Notes: a model not told the origin generated them from the sequence alone. DNA of 8,141 bases from Chloroflexota bacterium (GCA_031177555.1 JAPSGM010000073.1:1-8141); one strand, 5' to 3'; counted from the stretch's first letter, positions 1 through 7,531 are shown. A program made the numbers and translations.

Positions 1-856
1 CGTGGGGTGGCGCGGGGGGGCCCCGGAAGCGCAGCCCGTAGCTGATGGCGGATCCCGCCGGCAGGTCGAAGATCCGCAGCGGCAGCGCCTTGAGGCTGAG
101 CGCAGGCCGCAGGCTGTGGCCGCGCTCCGCGGCCCAGCCCGGTACGAGGCCGTAGAGCCCGATCCCCGGCCGCACCGCGTCGGCGTACGACCCGGCGCCG
201 GCCAGGATGCCACCCGTGGCGGCGAGGTGGACGAGCCCCGGGTCGATGCCGGCGGAGCGCATCGCGTCGAGGGTGCGGGCCAGGCTGAGCTGCTGGACCT
301 CGGTGTAGGCGTCGTCCTCGCCGGCCACGGCCAGGTGGCTGAAGGTCCCGACCAGGCGCAGGTGCCGGCTGCGGCTGACCCGGGCGGCCAGCTCCAGGGC
401 CTCGTCCGGGGTCGCGCCCTGCCGGCCCAGGCCGGTGTCCACCTTGAGCTGGACCGAAGCTCGGCGGCCACGGTCCGCCGCGGCGGCCTCCAGCAGCGCG
501 ACCGTCCGCTCGTCGTACAGGATCGTCTCCAGCCCGGCGTCAAGGGCGGCGGCGGCCTCCGGCGGCCCGATGCCCCACAGCACCAGGATCGGGAGCTCGA
601 TGCCATCCCGGCGCAGATCCAGCGCCTCGCCGACGGTGGCCACCGCCAGGCGCTCGGCGCCGGCACGGGCCAGGGTGCGGGCCACCTCCACGGCGCCGTG
701 CCCGTACGCATCGGCCTTGATCACCGCGATCACCTGCTTGTCGGGGCCCGCCAGAGCCCGCAGCGCGTCGAGGTTCGAGCGGATCGCGGCGTGGTCCACC
801 TCGATCCAGGCCCGATGCGGGCTGCGCGGCGCCTCGCCCTGCTCCGCGCGGTTCAC
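1..856 (-). CDS. alr: Alanine racemase, 3' end cut off by the window
   Basis: Alr is a PLP enzyme that interconverts L- and D-alanine in the cytoplasm, supplying D-Ala for peptidoglycan. I translated 285 residues from a GTG start at 856-854. Visible family signatures are KADAYGHG with the PLP lysine K47, KVDTGLGRQG (about 138-147, with the Lys and Arg seen in Geobacillus Alr), SHLAVAGE (173-180), VRPGIGLYG (228-236) and SYG with the second catalytic base Y273. The K47-to-Y273 spacing of 226 residues equals that of Geobacillus Alr (K39/Y265). The usual H-x-A-N-S motif reads HLAAT (210-214), so its Asn is replaced. Family proteins are about 370-390 residues, so roughly 90 C-terminal residues lie outside the window. 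The GTG overlaps the nnrD stop by four bases (GTGA), and GGGGTGG a few bases upstream could be its ribosome site. No other in-frame start is close by. The identification is firm. Confidence 0.95.
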   Translation of the reverse strand, partial: MNRAEQGEAPRSPHRAWIEVDHAAIRSNLDALRALAGPDKQVIAVIKADAYGHGAVEVARTLARAGAERLAVATVGEALDLRRDGIELPILVLWGIGPPEAAAALDAGLETILYDERTVALLEAAAADRGRRASVQLKVDTGLGRQGATPDEALELAARVSRSRHLRLVGTFSHLAVAGEDDAYTEVQQLSLARTLDAMRSAGIDPGLVHLAATGGILAGAGSYADAVRPGIGLYGLVPGWAAERGHSLRPALSLKALPLRIFDLPAGSAISYGLRFRGPPAPPH

Positions 857-1755
857 GCGGGGCCACCCCGCAGCTGCTCCATGGCCTCGGGCAGCAACGC
901 CGCGATGTCCCGGGCGATCACCCCCGCCCGGCCGATGCGCTCCTCGGCGAGCAGCCCGGCCGCGCCGTGCACCGCGACGCCGCAGCCGGCCGCCGTGACC
1001 GGGTCGCAGCCCGCCGCCAGGAACGCGGCGATGCAGCCGGCGAGCACGTCACCGCTCCCCGCGGTGGCGAGGGCCGGCGTGGCCACGTCCGAGCGCAGGA
1101 TCTCCCCGTCCGGCGTGGCCACCAGGCTGCGCGCGCCCTTGAGCACGAGGGTCTGCCCCCATCGGATCGCGGCCTCCCCCGCCGCCGCCGCACGCGCATC
1201 GTCGTCCTCGGCCAGGGCACCGGCGGCCCGCGGCTGCCCGCTGAGGCGGGCGAACTCTCCCGGATGGGGCGTCAGCACCCCGGCGAACGGCAGCGAGCGC
1301 CACCAGGCCCGCGCCTCGGACAGGGCGTTCAGCCCGTCGGCGTCGACCACGGCCGGGACCTTCAGGTCGGCGAGGAAGCTCCGCGTCCGGCGCTGGGTCG
1401 ATGGCGCGTGGCCCAGGCCGGGCCCCACCGCCAGAGCATCGTAGCGCGGCGCCTCGCTCGCGAGCCGGCGCCAGCCCGGCGGCGCGACCAGCCCGGGCGC
1501 CTCCTCGGGGAGCAGCATGCCGGTCAGCTCTGGCACCGCGCCCAGCAGTCGCGCACCCACGGACTCGGCGGTGGCCAGGCAGACCAGACCGGCGCCGGTG
1601 CGGGCCGCACCCAGCCCGGTAAGCAGCGCCGCTCCGGCGTACTCCGTCGAGCCGGCCACGACGAGGACGCGTCCGAACGTGCCCTTGTGCGCTCGCGGCG
1701 ACCGCGGCGGGAGGTGCTCGGCGACCCAGCGCTGGGTCAGCGCGCGGAGCGCCAT
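853..1755 (-). CDS. nnrD: ADP-dependent NAD(P)H-hydrate dehydratase, stand-alone
   Basis: A 300-residue protein of the ribokinase-like YjeF C-terminal (carbohydrate kinase) family. It repairs hydrated NADH and NADPH (NADHX, NADPHX) by ADP-dependent dehydration in the cytoplasm. Motifs in order are HKGTFGRVLVVAGS (23-36), GPGLG (111-115), DADGLN (138-143), LTPHPGEF (161-168), LKGA (205-208) and the nucleotide-binding GSGDVLAG (233-240) with the catalytic-type D236. The N-terminal epimerase domain (NnrE, YjeF_N) found in the usual bifunctional Nnr of about 480-500 residues is absent. The protein begins only about 22 residues before the kinase-like fold, at the linker-like VAEHLPPR. The ATG lies three bases after the acpS stop, leaving no room for a lost domain, and the stop overlaps the alr start. 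Translation is therefore probably coupled on both sides. Confidence 0.93.
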   Translation of the reverse strand: MALRALTQRWVAEHLPPRSPRAHKGTFGRVLVVAGSTEYAGAALLTGLGAARTGAGLVCLATAESVGARLLGAVPELTGMLLPEEAPGLVAPPGWRRLASEAPRYDALAVGPGLGHAPSTQRRTRSFLADLKVPAVVDADGLNALSEARAWWRSLPFAGVLTPHPGEFARLSGQPRAAGALAEDDDARAAAAGEAAIRWGQTLVLKGARSLVATPDGEILRSDVATPALATAGSGDVLAGCIAAFLAAGCDPVTAAGCGVAVHGAAGLLAEERIGRAGVIARDIAALLPEAMEQLRGGPA

Positions 1756-1758
1756 GCC

Positions 1759-2139
1759 TCAGGCGGCGTCGGCGCGGTGCGCGATGGCAACGGCCACCGC
1801 CATCTGACGCTCGTGGGTGATCGAGACGGTGACGTCCTCCAGCTCGAGATGCGCGGCCCTGGCCCGGGCCCGGGCGTGAAGGTACACCTGCGGCGCGCCG
1901 GCCCGGTTCGGCAGGATCTCGATCTCGCGCCAGCCGACGCCGCGCACGCCGAGCCCGAGCACCTTGCTGATCGCCTCCTTGGCCGCCCAGCGCCCGGCGA
2001 TGCGCTCCGGGCGGCCGCGGCAGTAGGCCGCCTCGGCATCGGTCAGGACCCGGTCGCCGAAACGCTGCGGGAATCGCTCGAGCACGCCGATGATGCGGTC
2101 GATGTCGACCAGGTCGACCCCGATCTCGTGCCGGCCCAT
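1759..2139 (-). CDS. acpS: Holo-[acyl-carrier-protein] synthase
   Basis: AcpS transfers 4'-phosphopantetheine from coenzyme A to a serine of apo-ACP, turning on fatty acid synthesis in the cytoplasm. The 126-residue length is normal for the small trimeric AcpS type. The N-terminus MGRHEIGVDLVDIDR carries the magnesium-binding Asp (D9). WAAKEAISK (51-59) carries the second metal ligand E55, and SITHE (106-110) matches the usual SISHE-like C-terminal motif with Thr in place of Ser. The ATG at 2139-2137 is chosen because the G-V-D-L-V motif normally begins within the first ten residues. No strong ribosome site precedes it; the gap to glmS is only nine bases (CTGCGCCGC), so reinitiation after glmS is likely. 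nnrD follows after three bases. Confidence 0.95.
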   Translation of the reverse strand: MGRHEIGVDLVDIDRIIGVLERFPQRFGDRVLTDAEAAYCRGRPERIAGRWAAKEAISKVLGLGVRGVGWREIEILPNRAGAPQVYLHARARARAAHLELEDVTVSITHERQMAVAVAIAHRADAA

Positions 2140-2148
2140 GCGGCGCAG

Positions 2149-3978
2149 CTACTCGACGGTGACCGACTTGGCCAGGTTCCGCGGCTGGTCGACGTCCGTG
2201 CCGCGCGCCACGGCCACCTCGTAGGCCAGCAGCTGGAGCGGCATGATGGCGATGACAGGCGCGAGCTCCTCGAGCGTCGCCGGCACGTACAGGACGTCCT
2301 GTGCGAAGCGGGCGATCTCCTCGTCGCCCTCGGTGGCGACCGCCACCACCGGCGCCTCGCGCGCGCGCACCTCGGCGATGTTGCTCACCACCTTCTCGTA
2401 GGTGGCGCCGCGGGTGGCGACCGCGACCAGCGGCGTGTCGGGGTCGAGCAGCGCGATCGGTCCGTGCTTGAGCTCGCCGGCGGCGTAGCCCTCGGCGTGG
2501 ACGTAGGAGAGCTCCTTGAGCTTGAGCGCTCCCTCCATGGCGATGGGGAAGCCGAGCGCGCGGCCGATGAACATGACGTCGCGAACGTCGCCCCAGCGCC
2601 GCGCCAGCTTCTTGACCTGCGGCGCGAGCTTGAGCGTGTCGGCCGCCAGCCGTGGCAGCTCGCGCAGGCCGATCCCGTAGGTGCGCAGGCGGTGGTCGCT
2701 CACGCGTCCGCGCATGGCGGCCAGGTACAGCGCGATCAGCTCCAGCACCACGACCTGCGTCACGAAGGCCTTGGTCGAGGCCACCGCCACCTCGGGGCCG
2801 GCCTGCAGGTAGCACACCGCGTCCGCCTCGCGCGTTATGGCGGAGCCGACGACGTTGGTCACGACCACGATCGTTGCACCGCGCTCCGCGGCCAGCTTCT
2901 GGGGCGCCAGCGTATCGGCCGTCTCCCCGGACTGGCTGACGCTGATCACCAGGGTGCGCTCGTCCAGCGGCGGCGGCGAGTAGCGCATCTCGCTGCCGAT
3001 CTGGCTGGTGCCGGGCAGGCCGGCCCAGTGCTGGACGAGATGCGCACCGACCGCCGCCGCGTAGTACGCCGTGCCGCAGCCGACCACGTAAACCCGCTCC
3101 GCCGCCAGCAGCTTGTCGCGGATGGCGTCAAGCTCGCGCAGGCTGATCTCGCCGGCCGGCGAGACGCGGCCGCGCAGCGCCTCCTGGATGGCATGCGGCT
3201 GCTCGTAGATCTCCTTGAGGGTGAAGTGGGCGAAGCCGCCCTTCTCGGCCGCCTCGATGCTCCAGCGGATGGTGGTCACGTCGCGCTCGACCTCGGTGCC
3301 GTCGAGCTGGTAGATGCGCACCCCCTCCGGCGTCACGTCGGCCACGTCACCCTCCTGCAGGATCACCACGTTCTTCGTGTGCTCCAGGATGGCGGGCACG
3401 TCGCTGGCGAGGAATCCCTCTCCGTTGCCAAGGCCCACGATGAGCGGCACGTTCATGCGGGCGCCCACGATCCGCTCGGGATGGTCCATGTGCATGACGC
3501 CGATGGCGTACGCGCCGCGCACCTCGGCCAGGGCCGATCGCACCGCCGCCACCAGGTCGCCGTCGTAGCGCTCCTCAATCAGGTGCGCCAGCACCTCCGT
3601 ATCGGTCTCCGAGGTGAACTTGTGCCCCGCCGCCTGCAGGCGCTGCTTGATCTCCGCGTAGTTCTCGATGATCCCGTTGTGGATCAGGGCCAGCCGGCCG
3701 CTGCAGTCGGTGTGTGGGTGGGCGTTGGTGTCGTTGGGCCGGCCGTGGGTGGCCCAGCGGGTGTGCGCGATGCCGGGCTGGCCGGCCGGGGCATCGCCGT
3801 TGAGGTGCTCGGTCAGGTTGGTGAGCTTGCCGGCGCGCTTCTCGACGAAGACCTTGCCCTCCGGCGTGCGGAGCGCGATGCCGGCCGAGTCGTAGCCGCG
3901 GTACTCCAGCCTGCGCAGGCCCTCAAGCAGGATGGGCGCCGCGTCACGCGGGCCAACGTATCCCACGATCCCGCACAT
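2149..3978 (-). CDS. glmS: Glutamine--fructose-6-phosphate aminotransferase (isomerizing)
   Basis: GlmS converts fructose-6-phosphate and glutamine to glucosamine-6-phosphate and glutamate, the committed step toward UDP-GlcNAc. The 609 codons equal the length of the E. coli enzyme. The glutaminase domain (about 1-235) has the nucleophile C2 after the initiator Met, HTRWATHG (72-79), HNGIIEN (100-106) and ETDTEV (124-129). Two SIS domains follow: the first (about 285-425) has CGTAY (301-305), SQSGET (348-353) and STKAF (401-405). The second (about 455-595) has KELSYVHAE (488-496) and ELKHGP (502-507). The C-terminal tail DQPRNLAKSVTVE holds the K604 equivalent of E. coli K603. All key catalytic residues appear intact. 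A strong AGGAGG precedes the ATG at 3978. The 18-base gap from glmM is too short for a glmS ribozyme, so control by that route is excluded here. It ends in TAG, nine bases before acpS. Confidence 0.98.
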   Translation of the reverse strand: MCGIVGYVGPRDAAPILLEGLRRLEYRGYDSAGIALRTPEGKVFVEKRAGKLTNLTEHLNGDAPAGQPGIAHTRWATHGRPNDTNAHPHTDCSGRLALIHNGIIENYAEIKQRLQAAGHKFTSETDTEVLAHLIEERYDGDLVAAVRSALAEVRGAYAIGVMHMDHPERIVGARMNVPLIVGLGNGEGFLASDVPAILEHTKNVVILQEGDVADVTPEGVRIYQLDGTEVERDVTTIRWSIEAAEKGGFAHFTLKEIYEQPHAIQEALRGRVSPAGEISLRELDAIRDKLLAAERVYVVGCGTAYYAAAVGAHLVQHWAGLPGTSQIGSEMRYSPPPLDERTLVISVSQSGETADTLAPQKLAAERGATIVVVTNVVGSAITREADAVCYLQAGPEVAVASTKAFVTQVVVLELIALYLAAMRGRVSDHRLRTYGIGLRELPRLAADTLKLAPQVKKLARRWGDVRDVMFIGRALGFPIAMEGALKLKELSYVHAEGYAAGELKHGPIALLDPDTPLVAVATRGATYEKVVSNIAEVRAREAPVVAVATEGDEEIARFAQDVLYVPATLEELAPVIAIMPLQLLAYEVAVARGTDVDQPRNLAKSVTVE

Positions 3979-3984
3979 GGCGCT

Positions 3985-3990
3985 CCTCCT
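3985..3990 (-). promoter_or_regulatory. Ribosome binding site of glmS
   Basis: On the minus strand the 18-base glmM-glmS gap contains AGGAGG, six bases before the ATG at 3978. This is the best Shine-Dalgarno match in the window. It fixes the glmS start and suggests glmS is translated independently, unlike the overlapping genes upstream. Confidence 0.85.
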
Positions 3991-3996
3991 ACGTCC

Positions 3997-5328
3997 TCAG
4001 TTCAGCCGCGCCCGCGCCAGCTCCGCGAGCTCTCGGGCGATCTCGTCGATCTCCTCAGGCTGGTCACCCTCGACCATGATCCTGAGCTTCGGCTCGGTGC
4101 CCGACGGCCGAACCAGGACCCGGCCCCGAGAGCCAAGAAGCGTCTCCGCGCGGGCCACTGCCGCCGCGAACTCGGGATCGACCTGCCACGCGTCCTTGTG
4201 GCGGACGGCTGAGTTTATCACCACCTGTGGAAGCCTCGGGATCTGGGCGGCGAGCTCGGAGAGGGTCGCGCCGCCCGCGGCGCGGATCGCCTTCACGAGC
4301 TCGATGGCGGTGAGCATGCCGTCTCCCGTCGTGGCGAGATCCCTGAAGATCACGTGGCCCGACTGCTCGCCCCCGAGGACGGCGCCGGTCCGCTCCATGG
4401 CATCCAGCACGTTGCGGTCGCCCACCGGCGTGCGCAGCAGCCGGGCGCCGGCGGCCTCGATCGCGCGCTGGAGGCCGCCGTTGCTCATGACGGTCGCGAC
4501 CAGGATTCCGTTGCGGAGGGCGCCATCCCGCAGGCGCTGCAGGGCACAGATGCCCATCACCGCGTCGCCGTCCACCACCCCGCCGTGCTCGTCGGCGGCG
4601 ATCAGCCGGTCGGCGTCCCCATCGAAGGCGAAGCCGATGTCGATGCCGAGCGCCGCGACCCGCGCGGCGAGGGTCTCGGGATGCGTGGAGCCGCAGTCGA
4701 GGTTGATGTTCGTGCCGTCGGGCTGGTCGAACAGGACCGTCGCCTCCGCACCGAGCTCGCCGAACAGGTTCGGGGCGATGGCCGACGCCGATCCGTTGGC
4801 GCAATCGATCGCGATGCGCAGGCCGCGCAGGGCGTCGCCCGCGGCCTCGGCCAGGTGGCGGCGGTACCCGTCCACGCTCGACGCGTCGTGGACCACCCGG
4901 CCCAGGGCGGCGTTGGTGCGGCCGGGCAGGCTCTCGGCCTGCAGGATGAGGCGCTCCAGCTGCTCCTCCGCCTCGTCGTCGATCTTGCGACCGCCGGACA
5001 CCACCTTGAGCCCGTTGTCGTCGGCGGGGTTGTGCGACGCGGACACCATGATCCCGGCGGCATGTCCCGCCGCCGCGGCGACGTGGGTCAGGCACGGCGT
5101 GGTGACCACGCCTAGCAGCACGGCATCGGTCCCCACCGAGGTGAGGCCGGCGGCCAGTGCCGACACGAGCATGTCGCCGGACCGCCGCGTGTCCTGGCCG
5201 ATGACGACGCTCCGCCCGTTGCCGTCCATGAGGTGCCCCACGGCCCGCCCCAGGTCGTAGGCGAGCGTGGGAGTGAGGTCGACGTTCGCGATGCCGCGGA
5301 TGCCGTCGGTCCCGAACAGCCTCCCCAT
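3997..5328 (-). CDS. glmM: Phosphoglucosamine mutase
   Basis: GlmM isomerises glucosamine-6-phosphate to glucosamine-1-phosphate, the substrate of GlmU, in the cytoplasm. The protein has 443 residues, typical of the family. It opens with MGRLFGTDGIRG. The active-site phosphoserine is S98 in SASHNP (96-101). The magnesium loop is DGDADR (236-241), the sugar-recognition loop is GEQSGH (320-325), and the phosphate-binding loop RPSGTEP (407-413) lies in domain 4. The loop sequences are those of GlmM rather than phosphomannomutase or PGM, and the neighbouring glmS agrees. The ATG shares one base with the cdaR stop (TGATG), indicating coupled translation. In Firmicutes GlmM binds and inhibits CdaA, so its place behind cdaA and cdaR fits a regulatory as well as a metabolic role; that role is inferred here. 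Confidence 0.97.
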   Translation of the reverse strand: MGRLFGTDGIRGIANVDLTPTLAYDLGRAVGHLMDGNGRSVVIGQDTRRSGDMLVSALAAGLTSVGTDAVLLGVVTTPCLTHVAAAAGHAAGIMVSASHNPADDNGLKVVSGGRKIDDEAEEQLERLILQAESLPGRTNAALGRVVHDASSVDGYRRHLAEAAGDALRGLRIAIDCANGSASAIAPNLFGELGAEATVLFDQPDGTNINLDCGSTHPETLAARVAALGIDIGFAFDGDADRLIAADEHGGVVDGDAVMGICALQRLRDGALRNGILVATVMSNGGLQRAIEAAGARLLRTPVGDRNVLDAMERTGAVLGGEQSGHVIFRDLATTGDGMLTAIELVKAIRAAGGATLSELAAQIPRLPQVVINSAVRHKDAWQVDPEFAAAVARAETLLGSRGRVLVRPSGTEPKLRIMVEGDQPEEIDEIARELAELARARLN

Positions 5329-6557
5329 CAGTTGGAGTCGGGCGGCAGGGACTGGGGCTCCTGGAGCGTGAGCGGGACCGATTCCGGCGAGATGGAGACG
5401 ACCTGCACGCCGTTCGGCACGTCCACGGCGGGCTGCACTTGGTGGTCGCCCGGGTCGAGCCCCGAGACGTCCAGGACCGGCGTCAGCTCGCCGGGATCGA
5501 GGCCGGCCAGGACGGCCGCGAGCCCGCGCAGGGTCACCGATACCTGCTCCTGGTGCGGCAGGCAGGCGACGCCCTCATCGGCCCCTTCGCAGACCAGCCC
5601 CAGCCGGAGGGTGCGCGTGGCGACCGCGGCCTCGACCTCAACGGTGACCTCCACCGATCCGCCGCCGCCGGAGAGGCGCGTGCCGTTCGGCAGGTCGAGC
5701 TCCACCTGCAGCGTGATGGTCTCGGACAGGCCGGCGATGCTCACCGGCTCGGTGCGGACCTGGTCGACCGCGGCAAGGTCATCGGGCCTGCCGAAGATGG
5801 TCACCACCGATGGCTCGGCCGTCAGCGAGCTCACCTCGAAACCGTCGGCGACCGAGCCGCGCACGTCGGGACGCACCGCCACGGTCTTGGAGGTCTCCAC
5901 GGCGCGAACGTCGATCTCCACGGTCACCGTCGCCGGCTCGAGCTCGACGGCGTCGACCTGGGCCCCGTCGACGTCGACGGCCACGAGGTCGACCTGCCGC
6001 TCGATGTCGATGCCGGACTCGAAGATCTGGACCCTGGCCACGGCGCGCTCCACCCGCCCCAGCTGGCTCTCCGGACCGGTGGCCACCGCCGTTTGGTCGG
6101 AGACGCGGGGCGTGCCGATCGAGAGCCCGTCGGGCACCGACCCGCGCTCGACCACGACCGGCACCTCGCGCTGGCCGAGGCGGTCGAGCTCCACCGGGAC
6201 GGTGGTCGGCGTGTAGTCGAGCACCTCCACCCCGTCGGTCAGGGAGCGGACGGTGATGGTCAGCGCCTGCGGCTCCGGCGCGAGCTCCATGTCGTACTCG
6301 CCGAGGTCCACGGTCACCGCGAACGACTCCACCGTCACGCGCGACACCGCGTCGGCCGCGAGGCGGTAGCGCACGTCCACGGTCCCGACCTGCTGGGTGA
6401 GCGGGTATGCCGCGGGCGGCAGGTTGATGGCCTCCACCGGAACGCCCGAGAAGGTCTGCTCGCTGAACGACCCGGAGTACACGAAGCCGGTGTAGAGCAC
6501 CGTGGCCAGCGCCACCGCGCCCAGCTTGATGTGCCAGTTGCGCACGAGCCAGCTCAT
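5328..6557 (-). CDS. cdaR: YbbR-domain regulator of CdaA, membrane-anchored
   Basis: A 409-residue YbbR family protein. In Firmicutes CdaR sits outside the membrane and modulates the diadenylate cyclase CdaA. The start is taken at the ATG at 6557-6555, giving MSWLVRNWHIKLGAVALA and a single signal anchor at about 11-28 (GAVALATVLYTGFVYSG). The same frame stays open upstream, but those codons overlap cdaA and encode low-complexity Arg/Gly/Pro sequence, so they are rejected. The ATG overlaps the cdaA stop (ATGA). After the anchor come four beta-rich YbbR-like repeats at about 37-123, 130-215, 223-308 and 315-399, with recurring segments such as VPVEAINLP, VPVVVERGSVPDG and VAVRPDVRGSVADGF. The protein ends in an unstructured Pro-rich tail. 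Two cysteines, C323 and C332, lie in repeat four and are the only ones in the protein. The family call is strong; regulation of CdaA is inferred from the neighbourhood. Confidence 0.92.
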   Translation of the reverse strand: MSWLVRNWHIKLGAVALATVLYTGFVYSGSFSEQTFSGVPVEAINLPPAAYPLTQQVGTVDVRYRLAADAVSRVTVESFAVTVDLGEYDMELAPEPQALTITVRSLTDGVEVLDYTPTTVPVELDRLGQREVPVVVERGSVPDGLSIGTPRVSDQTAVATGPESQLGRVERAVARVQIFESGIDIERQVDLVAVDVDGAQVDAVELEPATVTVEIDVRAVETSKTVAVRPDVRGSVADGFEVSSLTAEPSVVTIFGRPDDLAAVDQVRTEPVSIAGLSETITLQVELDLPNGTRLSGGGGSVEVTVEVEAAVATRTLRLGLVCEGADEGVACLPHQEQVSVTLRGLAAVLAGLDPGELTPVLDVSGLDPGDHQVQPAVDVPNGVQVVSISPESVPLTLQEPQSLPPDSN

Positions 6558-7531
6558 CGAGGACGGCCCTCGCGGCCCAGCTCGGCACGGGGCGCGTCGC
6601 CGCGCGCGCGTGGCGCATCGGGGGCCGGGTCGGCCACGACCCGCTCGTCGGGATCGATCGGCAGCGTCGGCTCCGGCTCGCGGCTCACCTCCCAACGGCC
6701 CTCGATCGAGCGCCGCAGCAGCGGCATGCGCTGGCGCGGGGCCTGCGGCCGGATCAGGTTGAAGATCCGCCGGCGCAGCTGCTCCTCGGTGAGGTTGCGC
6801 TCGATCCGGCCACGCATGACCAGGCTGACCGAGCCGGTCTCCTCGCTGACCACGATGACGATGGCATCGGTCTGCTCGCTGATGCCGATGGCGGCGCGGT
6901 GGCGCGTGCCGTAGCGCTCGCTGTCGAGCACGTTCTGCGAGAGCGGCAGCAGCACGCCGGCCGACAGGATCCGCTCGCCGGCCACGATGACCGCCCCGTC
7001 ATGCAGGGCGGTGCCGTGGTAGAAGATCGTGGCCAGCAGCTCTGCCTTCAGGTCGGCGTTGATCGGGACACCCGAGTCGGCAGCGAGATCGGAGAGGCCG
7101 GTCTCGCGCTCGAGCACGATCAGCGCCCCGTGGCGCGAGCCGGCCAGCAGCCGCGCCGCGCGGCTGATCTCGCGCGCCACGCGATCGGCCACCGACACCT
7201 CGCTGGAGACGAAGAAGCGGTTGAACGACCCGAACCGGCCGATCTGCTCGAGCGCGCGCCGCAGTTCCGGCTGGAAGACGACCACGATCGCGAACAGGCC
7301 CACCACGGCGCCGGTCTGCAGCAGGGTGGACAGCAGCCGCAGGTCGAACGCCTGGGCGACCAGGTAGACCAGGTACAGGATCGTCAGGCCGATGACGATG
7401 CGGACCGCCCGCGTGCCCCGCAGCAGGATGAAGATCCAGTAGACAACCACCGCGACGAGCAGGATGTCGACCAGCGACGTCCAGCTGCCGCGCAGGTACG
7501 TGTCAAGGAAGTCGCGGATCGCGTTGAGCAC
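6554..7531 (-). CDS. cdaA: Membrane diadenylate cyclase, CdaA type
   Basis: CdaA condenses two ATP into cyclic di-AMP, a messenger for potassium, osmotic and wall homeostasis. The 325-residue protein has three predicted membrane helices (about 21-37, 42-60 and 70-87), a short coiled linker (about 88-110) and a DAC domain (about 112-262). The DAC domain carries the catalytic signatures LHDGAVIV (DGA at 178-180) and GTRHRAAIG (RHR at 210-212). This membrane layout identifies CdaA rather than the DNA-scanning DisA or CdaS. The start is GTG at 7531; no in-frame ATG lies upstream, and the nearest purine-rich site (GGAAGGGG) is 15 bases away, so initiation may be weak. Residues from about 265 to 325 form an Arg/Pro/Asp-rich tail, making the protein about 50 residues longer than the 273-residue B. 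subtilis enzyme. The stop overlaps the cdaR start by four bases. Confidence 0.96.
   Translation of the reverse strand: MLNAIRDFLDTYLRGSWTSLVDILLVAVVVYWIFILLRGTRAVRIVIGLTILYLVYLVAQAFDLRLLSTLLQTGAVVGLFAIVVVFQPELRRALEQIGRFGSFNRFFVSSEVSVADRVAREISRAARLLAGSRHGALIVLERETGLSDLAADSGVPINADLKAELLATIFYHGTALHDGAVIVAGERILSAGVLLPLSQNVLDSERYGTRHRAAIGISEQTDAIVIVVSEETGSVSLVMRGRIERNLTEEQLRRRIFNLIRPQAPRQRMPLLRRSIEGRWEVSREPEPTLPIDPDERVVADPAPDAPRARGDAPRAELGREGRPR

Noticed and set aside
2..1444. A 480-codon open frame on the plus strand
   Set aside because: It is a shadow of alr and nnrD with low-complexity Arg/Ala/Gly composition and no domain.
2140..2148. Internal promoter before acpS
   Set aside because: Nine GC-rich bases with no -10-like sequence. 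Co-transcription with glmS is simpler.
1049..2815. A 588-codon open frame on the minus strand
   Set aside because: It is an out-of-frame reading across nnrD, acpS and glmS, extremely rich in Arg, Gly and Ala, with no motifs.
3979..3996. glmS ribozyme or other riboswitch upstream of glmS
   Set aside because: The gap is 18 bases and is mostly the ribosome site, far too short for the ribozyme fold.
967..4212. A 1081-codon open frame on the plus strand
   Set aside because: It lies antisense to nnrD, acpS, glmS and part of glmM, all of which carry full family motifs. Its translation is rich in Arg, Gly, His, Asp and Leu with no recognisable domain. Long antisense frames are expected in GC-rich genes.
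6558..6695. Longer N-terminus of CdaR
   Set aside because: The upstream codons overlap cdaA and encode Arg/Gly/Pro-rich sequence ahead of a clear signal anchor. The ATG overlapping the cdaA stop is the better start.
5439..6914. A 491-codon open frame on the plus strand
   Set aside because: It is antisense to cdaR and cdaA and has the same His/Asp/Arg/Gly-rich shadow composition.
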